DNA from: PALSA-600 sp963842335
Lineage (GTDB): Bacteria; Actinomycetota; Thermoleophilia; Gaiellales; Gaiellaceae
DNA: 64,000 nt
NCBI GenBank assembly: GCA_963842335.1
Contig: CAWJGF010000010.1
Coordinates: forward strand, 372,001 to 436,000
Direction of reading: 5' to 3'
A program made the position numbers and the translations under genes. Below the pieces are notes generated by a model, which was not told the DNA's origin, searched no databases, and was given only the letters and a program-made list of their open reading frames with translations. This document shows positions 34,626 to 42,791 of this stretch, one piece after another. The number at the start of each line of letters is the position of its first letter. Position 1 is the stretch's first letter.

Positions 34626-35659
34626 GCGGCATCTCCGAGCCGGGCCATCGAGCGTTCGCTGCCGTTCCGAACCTTGTCTTCCCACGGCAGCCAGCAGGCA
34701 TCGAGGTGTCCCTCCGGGACGGGTGCCACGAGCGGCGGCCGGTCGACGGGGCACGGCTCGAAGCGGTGCGGGCAGCGCGGGTGGAAAGGGCAGCCGGGCG
34801 GGGGCGCGAGCAGCGACGGCGGCGAGCCTTCGATCGGAACGAGTGAGGTCAAGCGCTTCTCGATCGTCGGCATCGAGTCGAGCAGCCCCCACGCGTACGG
34901 GTGCTGCGGCTGGTCGAAGATCTGCCTCGCCGGGCCGTACTCCATCACCCGTCCCGCGTACATCACCATCACCGAGTCGGCGATCTCGGCGACGACGCCG
35001 AGGTCATGCGTGACGAGGATCACGCCGATGTCGAATTCGCGCTTCACATCCTCGATCAGCTCGATGATCTGCGCCTGCACCGTCACGTCGAGCGCGGTCG
35101 TCGGCTCGTCGCAGATCAGAATCGCCGGGTTGTGCACGAGTGCCATCGCGATCATCGCGCGCTGGCGCATGCCGCCCGAGTACTGATGCGGGTAGTCGCG
35201 CGCGCGCTCTTTCGCGTTCGGGATCCCGACGCGCCCGAGCAGTTCGACCGCCCTTGCCCACGCCACGTGCTTGCTGACGTCGTCGTGTGCGAGCACAGCC
35301 TCCTGAATCTGCGCACCGACGCGATACATCGGGTGCAGGCACGCGAACGGATCCTGGAAGACCATCGCGATGTCCTTGCCGCGGATCGACTGCAGTTCGC
35401 CCGGCGGCAAACCGAGCAGGTTTCGGCCGGCGAAGTCGATGTGCCCCGAGATCTCGGTGCGCTCGCGGTTCAGCAGCCCCATGATCGCGAGGTTCGACAC
35501 GCTCTTGCCGGAGCCGGACTCGCCGACGATGCCGAGTGTCTCGCCTCGGCTCAGAGTGAACGTGACGTCGCTGACCGCCTGCACGACCCCGTCCGAGGTC
35601 GGGAACCTGACGGTCAGGCCGCGGACGTCGAGCAGGCGCCGGTCGTCGCCGGCGCTCAC
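34622..35659 (-). CDS. Oligopeptide ABC transporter ATPase, OppD-like
   Basis: The 345-residue protein has Walker A GESGSGKS, signature YSGGMRQRAMIAMAL, Walker B ILICDEPTTALD and the OppD C-terminal CPFHPRCPHRFEPC segment. The GTG start overlaps the oppB stop. It pairs with the OppF-like ATPase to power uptake. Confidence 0.95.
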
Positions 35660-36621
35660 GCGTAGCGCACTCTCGGGTCGATGAAGGCGTAGAGGATGTC
35701 GACGATCAGGTTGGCGAACGCGACCGCAACCGATGCGAGAAGAACGACGCCGAGCACCACCGGCAGATCCTGCTGGAGCGCGTTGTTGATCGCGAGATAG
35801 CCAAGTCCCTGCAGGTTGAAGACCGACTCGGTGATGATCGCACCGCCGACGAGCAGTGCGATGTCGAGGCCGAACATCGTCACGATCGGCGTCAGACTCG
35901 CACGCAAGCCGTGCTTGAAGATCACTCTCCGCTCTGAGAGGCCTTTCGCGCGCGCGGTGCGGATGTAGTCCTCGCCGAGTGTCTCGAGCAGGTTGTTGCG
36001 TGTCATCCGCGCATAGAACGCGGCGTAGAGTAATGCGAGCACGATCCACGGCATGATCATGTGCGAGAAGAAGCCGGTAATGCTGTCGACGGGCGAGACG
36101 TAGCCGCTCCCTCCCGTCCAGCCGAGCTGTCTCCAGAAGATGTAGAGCGCCATCAGGCCGAGCCAGAAGACAGGCGTCGAGATCCCGAACAGGGCGAAGC
36201 CCATCGACACTCGGTCGGTGGCCGATCGGCGTTTGACCGCCGACAGGACGCCGATCGACACCCCGAGGACGAGCCAGATGATGGCGGCGCCTGCGATCAG
36301 GAAGAGCGTGCGGGGCGCCCGCGCGATGATCAGCGCCTTCACGGAAGTCTGCCCCGCGTACGTGTAGCCGAGCCCGGGCCAGCCGTACTTGTCGCCGAGG
36401 AAGAAGTTCTTGGAGAAGTGGTAAAACTGCACGTACCACGGATGGTCGAGGCCAAGCCTCTGGTGGATCAGGTTGAGCTCCTGCGTGGTCGGGTTCTTGC
36501 CCGCAAACCGCAGTGCGGGGTCGCCCGCCGGCAGGAGGTAGAAGACCGCGAAGGTGATCGCGAGCACACACGCGACGACGACGACTGTCCAGACGAGCCT
36601 GCGTGCGATGTAGAGCACCAT
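35656..36621 (-). CDS. Oligopeptide ABC transporter permease, OppB-like
   Basis: The 321-residue membrane protein starts MVLYIARRLVWTVVVVACVLAITF and has the coupling loop EDYIRTARAKGLSERRVIFKHGLR, followed by the usual helix pattern ending near residue 310. It lies 62 bp after the binding-protein gene, with a strong hairpin in between. Confidence 0.94.
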   Translation of the reverse strand: MVLYIARRLVWTVVVVACVLAITFAVFYLLPAGDPALRFAGKNPTTQELNLIHQRLGLDHPWYVQFYHFSKNFFLGDKYGWPGLGYTYAGQTSVKALIIARAPRTLFLIAGAAIIWLVLGVSIGVLSAVKRRSATDRVSMGFALFGISTPVFWLGLMALYIFWRQLGWTGGSGYVSPVDSITGFFSHMIMPWIVLALLYAAFYARMTRNNLLETLGEDYIRTARAKGLSERRVIFKHGLRASLTPIVTMFGLDIALLVGGAIITESVFNLQGLGYLAINNALQQDLPVVLGVVLLASVAVAFANLIVDILYAFIDPRVRYA

Positions 36622-36641
36622 TGCGGTCTCCTCGAGTTACG

Positions 36642-36669
36642 GGAGGGGGCGGGCGAGCCCGCCCCCTCC
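36642..36669. terminator. Strong intercistronic hairpin between oppA and oppB
   Basis: GGAGGGGGCGGGC and GCCCGCCCCCTCC form a 13-bp perfect GC stem. In the minus (operon) direction no T-run follows, so it is probably a partial attenuator or 3'-stabilising structure that keeps binding-protein mRNA abundant. In the plus direction it is followed by TTTTT, but no plus-strand gene ends here. Confidence 0.6.
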
Positions 36670-36683
36670 GTTTTTCTCCGTCG

Positions 36684-38588
36684 TTACTGCTTCACGGAAA
36701 CCGACGAGTACGCCGGCCCGTCCGTGAACTGGTCGTAGTTCCAGTGCGTGACCGTCGGGCCGACGATGAACACATTGTTCGGCCAGAGGTACGGCACCCA
36801 CGGGACGACCTGGGTCATCAGCTTCTTGTCCAGGTTCTCCCAGCAGGCCGTGCGGTCCTGAGCGAGCTTGGTGCTGCACGCTGCGATATCCGGGTCGACA
36901 GAGGGCACGTTGTTGATGCTGCCCTTCGCGCCGACCGTCTTCGCGATCGCCGGCGTGAGCCCGACCAGCGAGTAGTTCGTGTTCCCCGACTTGATGATCG
37001 CGCCGGAGTCGAACAGCTCGGCGAAGAACGTGTACGGGTCCGCGTAGTCCTTGCCCCAGCTCGGGCGCTCGGAGAACGGGATGTTCTTCGACGGCGTTTG
37101 GATCGTCGTGTACGCACCGTTGATCGAGCGCACGGTGAGCGTGATGCCGATCTTCGCGGCGTCAGCCTCGAGGATCGGAATCATGCGCGTGTCGACGGCA
37201 CGGGTGTCCGCGATCACGAGCACGCCGTGACACGCAGACGCGATGCTGCACTTGCCGGTCTTGTGCGGGTCGTACTTGGACAGCTTGACCTCGTGCTGCG
37301 CTTTTGCGAGATCGCCCGCGTTGTTCGGCGACGCATAGGGGTCGTACTCCGCGAGGCCGTTGTTGTAGAGGACCGGCGGGACGATGTGGGTCGCGATCGA
37401 CCCCGGGATCGGGCCGCCCCAAGCCTTCTGCAAGGCTGCTTTGTCGGTGATCCAGTTCATCGCCTTCCGGATGTGGACATCGTCGAAGGGCGGCTGGGTC
37501 AGGTTCATCGTGTAGTAGTTCGTCCGGTCGCCGACGTTCGCGATCATCATCGGCTTCAGGCTCGGAGTCGTGGCGTATTCGCGGATCGTCTTCGGAGCCG
37601 GGCTCGACACTTCATCCTCGAGCTGGCCGGCCTGCACCTTGGCGAAGATGTCATCCGCGTTCGAGTTCACGAGGAACTTGAACGTGTCCGGATAGTTCTT
37701 CCGGTACTTGTCGGTCGACTGGTCGTAGTTCGGATTGCGGACCAGGATGATGTGGTTGCCGTTTGCGCCGTCGTAGCCGCTCATCGGCTTCAACGTCGCG
37801 CACTTGGCCGTCACCTTGTCGGCTCCCTGGAGCATGTACGGGCCGCTCGAGACGACGTCGCGGCCGTAGTCGCCAGGCTTGCCCTCGAAGCACTTGCCGA
37901 TCTCCGACGGGATCGGTGCCGTCGCGGGCATCGACATGCGGAGGTTGAAGTCGCCGGCCGGCTTCGTCAGCTGGAAGACGATCGTCGAGTCGTTCGGCGT
38001 CGTGATGCCTGAGACCGCCGTCGTCGTCCCGTTTGCGACCGCGTCCCAGCCCTTGATGACGGTGTAGTAGAAGGAATACTGGCCGCCATCCTTCGGGTTC
38101 GCGAGCCGGTTCATCGCGTAGGCGACGTCCTTGGACGTGACCGTGCGGTTGACCGGTGGGCCGAACTTGACGCCGGGACGGATGTGGTACGTGTAGGTGA
38201 GGCCCTTGTTGGTCGGGGTCGGCACCGCGGTGGCGAGGTCGCCGATCAACTTGTTGCCGGCAGCGCCGGGCAGATGCCAGTAACCGACGAGCGGCCGCAG
38301 CATCAGGTTCGAGTAGAGGCCCCAGGCGTTGCCGAGGTACTCACCGGTCGGGTCGAAGTTGTTGGTGAATCCGAACGACTGTTCCCAACCGACCCGATAG
38401 ACACCGCCCTTCGCGGAGGTGCCGTTGTTGTAGGTGCCCGTGCCGACGGCGCCTGTATTGCCGCCGGAGCTCGATGTCGTTGTCGTCGTACTGCCAGACG
38501 TCGACTTCTTCGAGCCGCACCCTGCTGCGAATAGTGCGAACGCGGCGATCGCCGCGAGCAGTACCGCGTAGCGGATCTGTCTGCCCAT
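36684..38588 (-). CDS. Lipoprotein substrate-binding protein of peptide ABC transporter (SBP family 5)
   Basis: The 634-residue protein has a lipoprotein signal with lipobox FAAGCGS (Cys near 24), a Ser/Thr/Gly linker and the family 5 domain. This has YHIRPGVKFGPPVNRTVTSKDVAYAMNR and later VRKAMNWIT-type helices (HIRKAMNWITDK). It captures peptides outside the membrane for the Opp permease. Paired cysteines in the C-terminal lobe may form disulfides. The ATG follows an AAGGAG Shine-Dalgarno, unlike most genes here. Confidence 0.95.
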   Translation of the reverse strand: MGRQIRYAVLLAAIAAFALFAAGCGSKKSTSGSTTTTTSSSGGNTGAVGTGTYNNGTSAKGGVYRVGWEQSFGFTNNFDPTGEYLGNAWGLYSNLMLRPLVGYWHLPGAAGNKLIGDLATAVPTPTNKGLTYTYHIRPGVKFGPPVNRTVTSKDVAYAMNRLANPKDGGQYSFYYTVIKGWDAVANGTTTAVSGITTPNDSTIVFQLTKPAGDFNLRMSMPATAPIPSEIGKCFEGKPGDYGRDVVSSGPYMLQGADKVTAKCATLKPMSGYDGANGNHIILVRNPNYDQSTDKYRKNYPDTFKFLVNSNADDIFAKVQAGQLEDEVSSPAPKTIREYATTPSLKPMMIANVGDRTNYYTMNLTQPPFDDVHIRKAMNWITDKAALQKAWGGPIPGSIATHIVPPVLYNNGLAEYDPYASPNNAGDLAKAQHEVKLSKYDPHKTGKCSIASACHGVLVIADTRAVDTRMIPILEADAAKIGITLTVRSINGAYTTIQTPSKNIPFSERPSWGKDYADPYTFFAELFDSGAIIKSGNTNYSLVGLTPAIAKTVGAKGSINNVPSVDPDIAACSTKLAQDRTACWENLDKKLMTQVVPWVPYLWPNNVFIVGPTVTHWNYDQFTDGPAYSSVSVKQ

Positions 38589-38647
38589 ATTGAGCTTCGT
38601 TCTCCTTTCCACCCATGATCGGGTGCGGACGTTTGGGGGATATGCAC

Positions 38648-39631
38648 TCACCGCTCGGACCTCACGTCGAAAGCGTCCCGTAGTCCGTCTCCGAGCAGGT
38701 TGAACGCGAGAGTCGTGATGATCAGGAACGCGCCGGGGAAGAGCATCAACCACCAGGCGACGTCGTAGAGCTGGGAGGCGTCGCTCAGGATCGAGCCCCA
38801 CGACGCTTGATCGGCCGGGACGCCGAGCCCGAGGTATGAGAGGGCTGCCTCGAACAGGATGTTCGTGGGGATCAGCAGCGTGGTGTACACGATGAGCGGC
38901 CCGAGCAGGTTCGGGAGGATCTCGGACCGCAGGATGCGCACGTTCGTCGCGCCGGCTGCACGGGCTGACTCCACGAACTCCTTCTCGCGCAGCGACAGCG
39001 TGTAGCCGCGAACGATGCGCGCGATATAGGACCACGAAAAGATCGTGATCACCGCGATCACGACTTCGATCCCCGGTTGGAGATGGAAGATTCCGAAGAC
39101 GCTGCAGCCGTCCTTGCTCGTCGAGCAGGCAGCCACGATTCCGACCGCGATCAGGATCTGGGGCACGGCGAGCAGAACGTCGGAGGCGCGCGAGAGAATT
39201 GTGTCGGTGAAGCCGCCGAAGAAGCCGGCGGTGAGGCCGACGACCAGCCCGATCAGCACCGCGAACCCGGACGCGACGATGCCGACGAAGAGCGACGTGC
39301 GCGCGCCGTACATCGTGCGCACGAAGAGGTCGCGCCCGGCGGCGTCGGCGCCGAACCAGAACTGCCGGTTCGGGCCGAGCGGGACCCCATAGGCGTCGGT
39401 CATCTGGCTGTAGGTCGTGTTCTGCGGATGGCCCGTGATGTGCTCTGCGATCGGGCCACCGAAGAACGCGATGAAGATCAGCACGATGATCACGATCCCG
39501 CCGATCAACGCGGCCGTGTCCTGCTTGAAGCGGTCCCAGAAAAGGCGGCGCGGCGACTTGCGGGCGACGGCGACCGGTTGCAGCGTAATGGCGCCGCCGG
39601 AAGTCACCTGGAAGTCAGGTGGGTTCGTCAT
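38648..39631 (-). CDS. Oligopeptide ABC transporter permease, OppC-like
   Basis: The 327-residue protein has the OppC N-terminal helix after residue 35 (TAALIGGIVIIVLIFIAFFGG). Its coupling loop is EFVESARAAGATNVRILRSEILPNLLGPL. It is the first gene of the operon, with order C-A-B-D-F. A TACCCT hexamer 12 bases upstream of the ATG may be its -10 box. It is divergent from the methyltransferase operon at 39687. Confidence 0.94.
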   Translation of the reverse strand: MTNPPDFQVTSGGAITLQPVAVARKSPRRLFWDRFKQDTAALIGGIVIIVLIFIAFFGGPIAEHITGHPQNTTYSQMTDAYGVPLGPNRQFWFGADAAGRDLFVRTMYGARTSLFVGIVASGFAVLIGLVVGLTAGFFGGFTDTILSRASDVLLAVPQILIAVGIVAACSTSKDGCSVFGIFHLQPGIEVVIAVITIFSWSYIARIVRGYTLSLREKEFVESARAAGATNVRILRSEILPNLLGPLIVYTTLLIPTNILFEAALSYLGLGVPADQASWGSILSDASQLYDVAWWLMLFPGAFLIITTLAFNLLGDGLRDAFDVRSER

Positions 39632-39686
39632 TCGAGATCACAAAGGGTAATGACGCGCCCAATCTCGTGCGGCAATACTGAGCATC

Positions 39687-40415
39687 ATGCATAGGCTCGA
39701 TGACCCCGATGCCGTCGCCCGGGAATATGCCTCGCTCGGCCGCCTGAAAATGCGGCGGCTCGATCGGACCGGCTGGCTGCGATTCGACGATCTCGACGAG
39801 GAGCAGACGCTCCTGGCCGCCCTCGCCGAGGTGCGACCCGAACGGGTGCTCGACGTCGGCTGTGGGGACGGCCGTCTGGCAAGCCTCTATGCAGCCGGGG
39901 AGGTGGTCTGCGTCGACAGCTCCGAGGCGTCGGTTGCCGCCGCGGCGGCACGCGGCCTCGACGCCCGGGTCGCCGACGCGCAGGACTTGCCGTTCGACGA
40001 CGGCTCGTTCGACGCCGTGACCTGCAATCACACCCTCTACCACGTGCCCGACCCGGATCGAGCGCTCAAGGAGTTCGTTCGTGTCCTTCGGCCGGGTGGA
40101 AGATTCGTCGGCATCTACAACGCCCGCTCGCACCTGCTCGAGGTGTGGCGCGCCGTCGCTCCGGCGTGGCTGCGAAAGGATCGTGGGACGCGCGACCTCT
40201 TCGATTCGGAGAGCGGGCTCCCGTTGCTCGAGCGGCGGTTCGCGCGCGTCGAGCGGCGGATCCGCGGCGGCTCGGTCGTGTGGCTCGCGCGCGACGACCT
40301 GCAGGCCTACCTCGACGCCTACGTCGAGATGGTCGGCCCGCTGATTGCCCCCGAGTCTCCCTATCCATTCATCGCGCGTCGGGAGAAGTGCGTTTTCGTG
40401 GCGGACGCTGCATGA
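39687..40415 (+). CDS. Class I SAM-dependent methyltransferase
   Basis: The 242-residue protein has the SAM motif VLDVGCGDGRLASLY, the acidic VVCVDSSEA, ADAQDLPFDDGSFDAVTCNHTLYHV and the LRPGGRFV strand. The acceptor is unknown. It heads an operon of four genes joined by 4-nt overlaps; an AATACT box lies seven bases before the ATG. Confidence 0.88.
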   Translation: MHRLDDPDAVAREYASLGRLKMRRLDRTGWLRFDDLDEEQTLLAALAEVRPERVLDVGCGDGRLASLYAAGEVVCVDSSEASVAAAAARGLDARVADAQDLPFDDGSFDAVTCNHTLYHVPDPDRALKEFVRVLRPGGRFVGIYNARSHLLEVWRAVAPAWLRKDRGTRDLFDSESGLPLLERRFARVERRIRGGSVVWLARDDLQAYLDAYVEMVGPLIAPESPYPFIARREKCVFVADAA

Positions 40416-40987
40416 GCGAGTTGCGGCCCGAAGGCCCGCTCGACGGCCGCATCGTGCGCGCCGAGCCGATCGAGGAGCGCCATCGCGAGGGCCTGCGGGC
40501 GGCTGCCGAACGCGACCCCGAGATCCACCGCTTCACGAACATGTACTCGCTCGGCTTCGACAGATGGTTCGACCTGGCGCTCGTCAGCGAGGGCGAGGTG
40601 CCGTTCGTCGTCCACGTCGGCGGCAAACCAGTCGGCTCGTCGCGTTTTCTCAACGTCGAGGAGTTCCACAAGCGGGTCGAGATCGGCTGGACGTGGCTCG
40701 AGCGTGCCCAGTGGGGCACGGGCGCGAACATCGAGACGAAGTATCTGCTGCTCTCGAGGGCCTTCGACCGCTGGGGCGCGATGCGCGTGGAGTTCAAGAC
40801 CGATGCCCGTAACCTGCGCGTGCGCGGCGCGCTCCTCGGTGTCGGCGCGACGTTCGAGGGGATCTTCAGGAAGCACATGAAGTTGCCCGATTCGATCCGC
40901 GACTCGGCGTGGTACGCGATCGTCGACGACGACTGGCCGCACGTGAAGACGATGCTCGAGGCGAAGATCGAAAGGCATGCCGCGTGA
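40412..40987 (+). CDS. GNAT acetyltransferase, RimJ/RimL type
   Basis: The 191-residue protein resembles RimJ/RimL N-acetyltransferases: EIGWTWLERAQWGTGANIETKYLLLSRAF contains the acetyl-CoA binding turn, and VEFKTDARNLRVRGALLGVGA the following strand-helix. It overlaps both neighbours by 4 nt. The target could be an amino acid, a peptide or a ribosomal protein N-terminus. The peptide-degrading neighbours favour a small molecule, but this is inference. Confidence 0.87.
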   Translation: MSELRPEGPLDGRIVRAEPIEERHREGLRAAAERDPEIHRFTNMYSLGFDRWFDLALVSEGEVPFVVHVGGKPVGSSRFLNVEEFHKRVEIGWTWLERAQWGTGANIETKYLLLSRAFDRWGAMRVEFKTDARNLRVRGALLGVGATFEGIFRKHMKLPDSIRDSAWYAIVDDDWPHVKTMLEAKIERHAA

Positions 40988-41544
40988 GGTGCGCCGCCGA
41001 CGTTGCGCCGGTGCGCGCGGAACCGCGGGACGACGCCGAGCAGGTGACGCAGGCCATCCGCGGGGAGCCGCTTCAAGTCGAGGAGCTCTCCGACGGGTGG
41101 GCACGCGTCGTGACCGCCTACCACTACCCGGGCTGGGTGCGCGCCGACGTGCTCGAGGAGGGCGAGGGTGAGCTGTCGGTCGATGCGACGGGCACACCCG
41201 TCGAGGTCGCGCGGTCGTATCTCGGGACGCGCTACCTCTGGGGCGGCCTCACCCAGCAGGGAATCGACTGCTCCGGGCTCGTGCACATGGCGTACCGCCG
41301 CCTGGGCAAGCTCGTGCCTCGCGATGCCGACCAGCAGGAGGACGCGGGACTCGAGGTTTCCGAGGCGGAGCCGGGCGATCTCGTCACCTACGGCGAGCCG
41401 GGCGAGCCTGCCGACCACATCGCGTTCTGGCTCGGCAAGGGTCGCATCCTGCACTCGACCGGGCGAGAGAATGGGATCGGCGTGCTCGAGGAGGTCGAGC
41501 CCGACTACCTGCGCGCCCGCCGGCGCAAGCTCGTGCGGCTGTGA
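40984..41544 (+). CDS. NlpC/P60 peptidase, YkfC-like, without signal peptide
   Basis: The 186-residue protein has an N-terminal SH3-like domain (residues about 8-60) and an NlpC/P60 domain with catalytic Cys96 in GIDCSGLVHMAY, His145 in DHIAFWLG and His157. The stretch RYLWGGLTQQGIDCSG and PRDADQQ resemble gamma-D-glutamyl-L-diamino acid endopeptidases such as Bacillus YkfC. No signal peptide is present, so it should act in the cytoplasm on imported murein peptides. The GTG start lies in GTGA. Confidence 0.9.
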   Translation: MRCAADVAPVRAEPRDDAEQVTQAIRGEPLQVEELSDGWARVVTAYHYPGWVRADVLEEGEGELSVDATGTPVEVARSYLGTRYLWGGLTQQGIDCSGLVHMAYRRLGKLVPRDADQQEDAGLEVSEAEPGDLVTYGEPGEPADHIAFWLGKGRILHSTGRENGIGVLEEVEPDYLRARRRKLVRL

Positions 41545-42173
41545 TCACGTGGGCGGCCTCAGACGGCCGCGACGAGGGCGGAGACCGGGTCGTCCCGGCG
41601 GCTTCGACGATCAAGATCTTCGTCGCTTCGGCGTTCTGGCGGTCCGGCCTCGACCCGGAGGTTCGCGTCTCGGTGCCGCCCGCGGCCTGGTCGGTCGCCG
41701 ACCTGCTGGCAGGGCCACTGACGCTCGCCGACTGCGCGCTGCTGATGCTCGCCTTCTCCGACAACGCCGCGACGAACGTCCTGCTCGAGCGTCTCGGCTT
41801 CGACGCCGTCAACGACGAGGCTGTGCGTCTGGGTGCGGAACGGACGCAGGTGCGGCGCCTGCTGATGGGCGACGGACCCGAGAACCTGACCTGCGCGCGC
41901 GACCTCGCCCGTGGGCTCGCCGCGATCGACGAGGAACGGGTCCTGACTGCGCTGGCGCTCGCCCAGGACTCCGAGCTGCACTTTCGCCTCGCGGGCCGCG
42001 AGGTGCTCGTGAAGACGGGCGAGATCTGGCCACGCGTCTACCACGAGGTGGCGCTCGTCGATAGGACGCTGGCCGTCGCGGTCTGCTCCGAGCCAGCCGC
42101 ATTGCCTTCAGTGGTGGCTGCCACGGCCGAGAGGGTGATCGGCGCCTCACTCGAAAGGGTGCATTCGTCCTAA
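41541..42173 (+). CDS. Beta-lactamase-fold serine hydrolase without signal peptide
   Basis: The 210-residue protein retains the class A order: Ser22-x-x-Lys25 (ASTIK), SDN at 73-75 and KTG at 158-160. It is shorter than true class A beta-lactamases and has no signal peptide, so antibiotic resistance is unlikely. A cytoplasmic amidase or peptidase acting on muropeptides or dipeptides fits the operon. The GTG start overlaps the NlpC/P60 stop. Confidence 0.88.
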   Translation: MITWAASDGRDEGGDRVVPAASTIKIFVASAFWRSGLDPEVRVSVPPAAWSVADLLAGPLTLADCALLMLAFSDNAATNVLLERLGFDAVNDEAVRLGAERTQVRRLLMGDGPENLTCARDLARGLAAIDEERVLTALALAQDSELHFRLAGREVLVKTGEIWPRVYHEVALVDRTLAVAVCSEPAALPSVVAATAERVIGASLERVHSS

Positions 42174-42181
42174 AGGTGAGA

Positions 42182-42532
42182 ATGCAGGCGGTCGATAGCT
42201 TGGCAGTGGACGCTGCACAGCGTAATGCCATCCTGACCCGCTATCACGAGCATTCGAGCCGCTTCGAAGCGGTCGCCGCTCGCCGTGACGCCGTTGCTGA
42301 GGTGATCCCGTTCCAGGCGCCGATGCCCGAGCTCGAGCAGGAGCCGACGGCGCGGGAGATCGAGGTGCTGCAGCTGATCTGCGACGGTCTCGTGAACCGC
42401 GAGATCGGTGTTCGTCTCTTCCTCTCCGAGGAGACGGTGAAAAGCCACGTGCGGCACCTGCTCGCGAAGCTCCAGGCTCGCAGCCGGGCCCACGCCGTCG
42501 CCGTCGGCTTCCGCCGCGGACTGATCGGCTAG
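42182..42532 (+). CDS. Small LuxR-type HTH regulator
   Basis: The 116-residue protein has a helical N-terminus and a C-terminal LuxR HTH (PTAREIEVLQLICDGLVNREIGVRLFLSEETVKSHVRHLLAKL, about residues 57-99). No receiver or ligand-binding domain is present. It starts at ATG 42182 with AAAGGTGAG directly upstream; GTG 42176 is possible. It follows the peptidase operon by 8 bp and precedes the short-peptide gene. Its promoter target is unknown. Confidence 0.88.
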   Translation: MQAVDSLAVDAAQRNAILTRYHEHSSRFEAVAARRDAVAEVIPFQAPMPELEQEPTAREIEVLQLICDGLVNREIGVRLFLSEETVKSHVRHLLAKLQARSRAHAVAVGFRRGLIG

Positions 42533-42543
42533 GCCCAGCAATG

Positions 42544-42565
42544 AAAAGGCCGCCCGAAGGCGGCC
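42544..42565 (-). terminator. Rho-independent terminator of the short-peptide transcript
   Basis: On the minus strand GGCCGCC-TTCG-GGCGGCC is a 7-bp perfect stem with a stable UUCG-type tetraloop, followed immediately by TTTT. On the plus strand it could also serve the LuxR gene ending at 42532, but without a T-run. Confidence 0.75.
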
Positions 42566-42659
42566 AATTCAACGTCCAAAGAAGGTTTTCCACTGCTTGT
42601 GGACAATCACCTGATCGGGTGAGGCCCTGAGCGCAAAAGCCCAGTTAACTAGGCGAGCC

Positions 42660-42722
42660 TTACCAGGAAGAGAAGCCGCCCGCGACTTTGGCGGTGCGGA
42701 CGAAGCGCATGAACTTGCTCAT
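42660..42722 (-). CDS. 20-residue cationic peptide gene
   Basis: The frame ATG 42722 to TAA 42660 codes for MSKFMRFVRTAKVAGGFSSW. Eighteen of twenty codons end in G or C, while the same frame upstream of the ATG loses this bias, which argues for real translation from this ATG. GGGGGA precedes it as a weak Shine-Dalgarno. A TTGCAT-N17-TAAGGT promoter and an intrinsic terminator bracket it, giving a transcript of about 215 nt. The peptide has net charge +4, Gly-Gly at 15-16 and a C-terminal Trp. No function is known; a signal, leader or toxic peptide is possible. Confidence 0.6.
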   Translation of the reverse strand: MSKFMRFVRTAKVAGGFSSW

Positions 42723-42762
42723 TGGAATTCCCCCATCTGACTTGGGACTGACGGCAAGGAGC

Positions 42763-42791
42763 ACCTTATAACCCTTTTGGGTGATATGCAA
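42763..42791 (-). promoter_or_regulatory. Promoter of the 20-residue peptide gene
   Basis: TTGCAT (42791-42786), a 17-bp spacer and TAAGGT (42768-42763) on the minus strand form a sigma-70-type promoter. Its -35 box covers the ATG of the divergent HD-GYP gene. The spacer includes the hairpin ACCC-TTTT-GGGT, a possible regulator site. Confidence 0.55.

Noticed and set aside
36642..36680. Plus-strand terminator implying a plus-strand gene
   Set aside because: No plausible plus-strand gene ends here; the overlapping plus frames are shadows of oppA and oppB.
41541..42173. Antibiotic-resistance beta-lactamase
   Set aside because: The protein lacks a signal peptide, is short and lies in an operon with cytoplasmic-looking peptidase genes.
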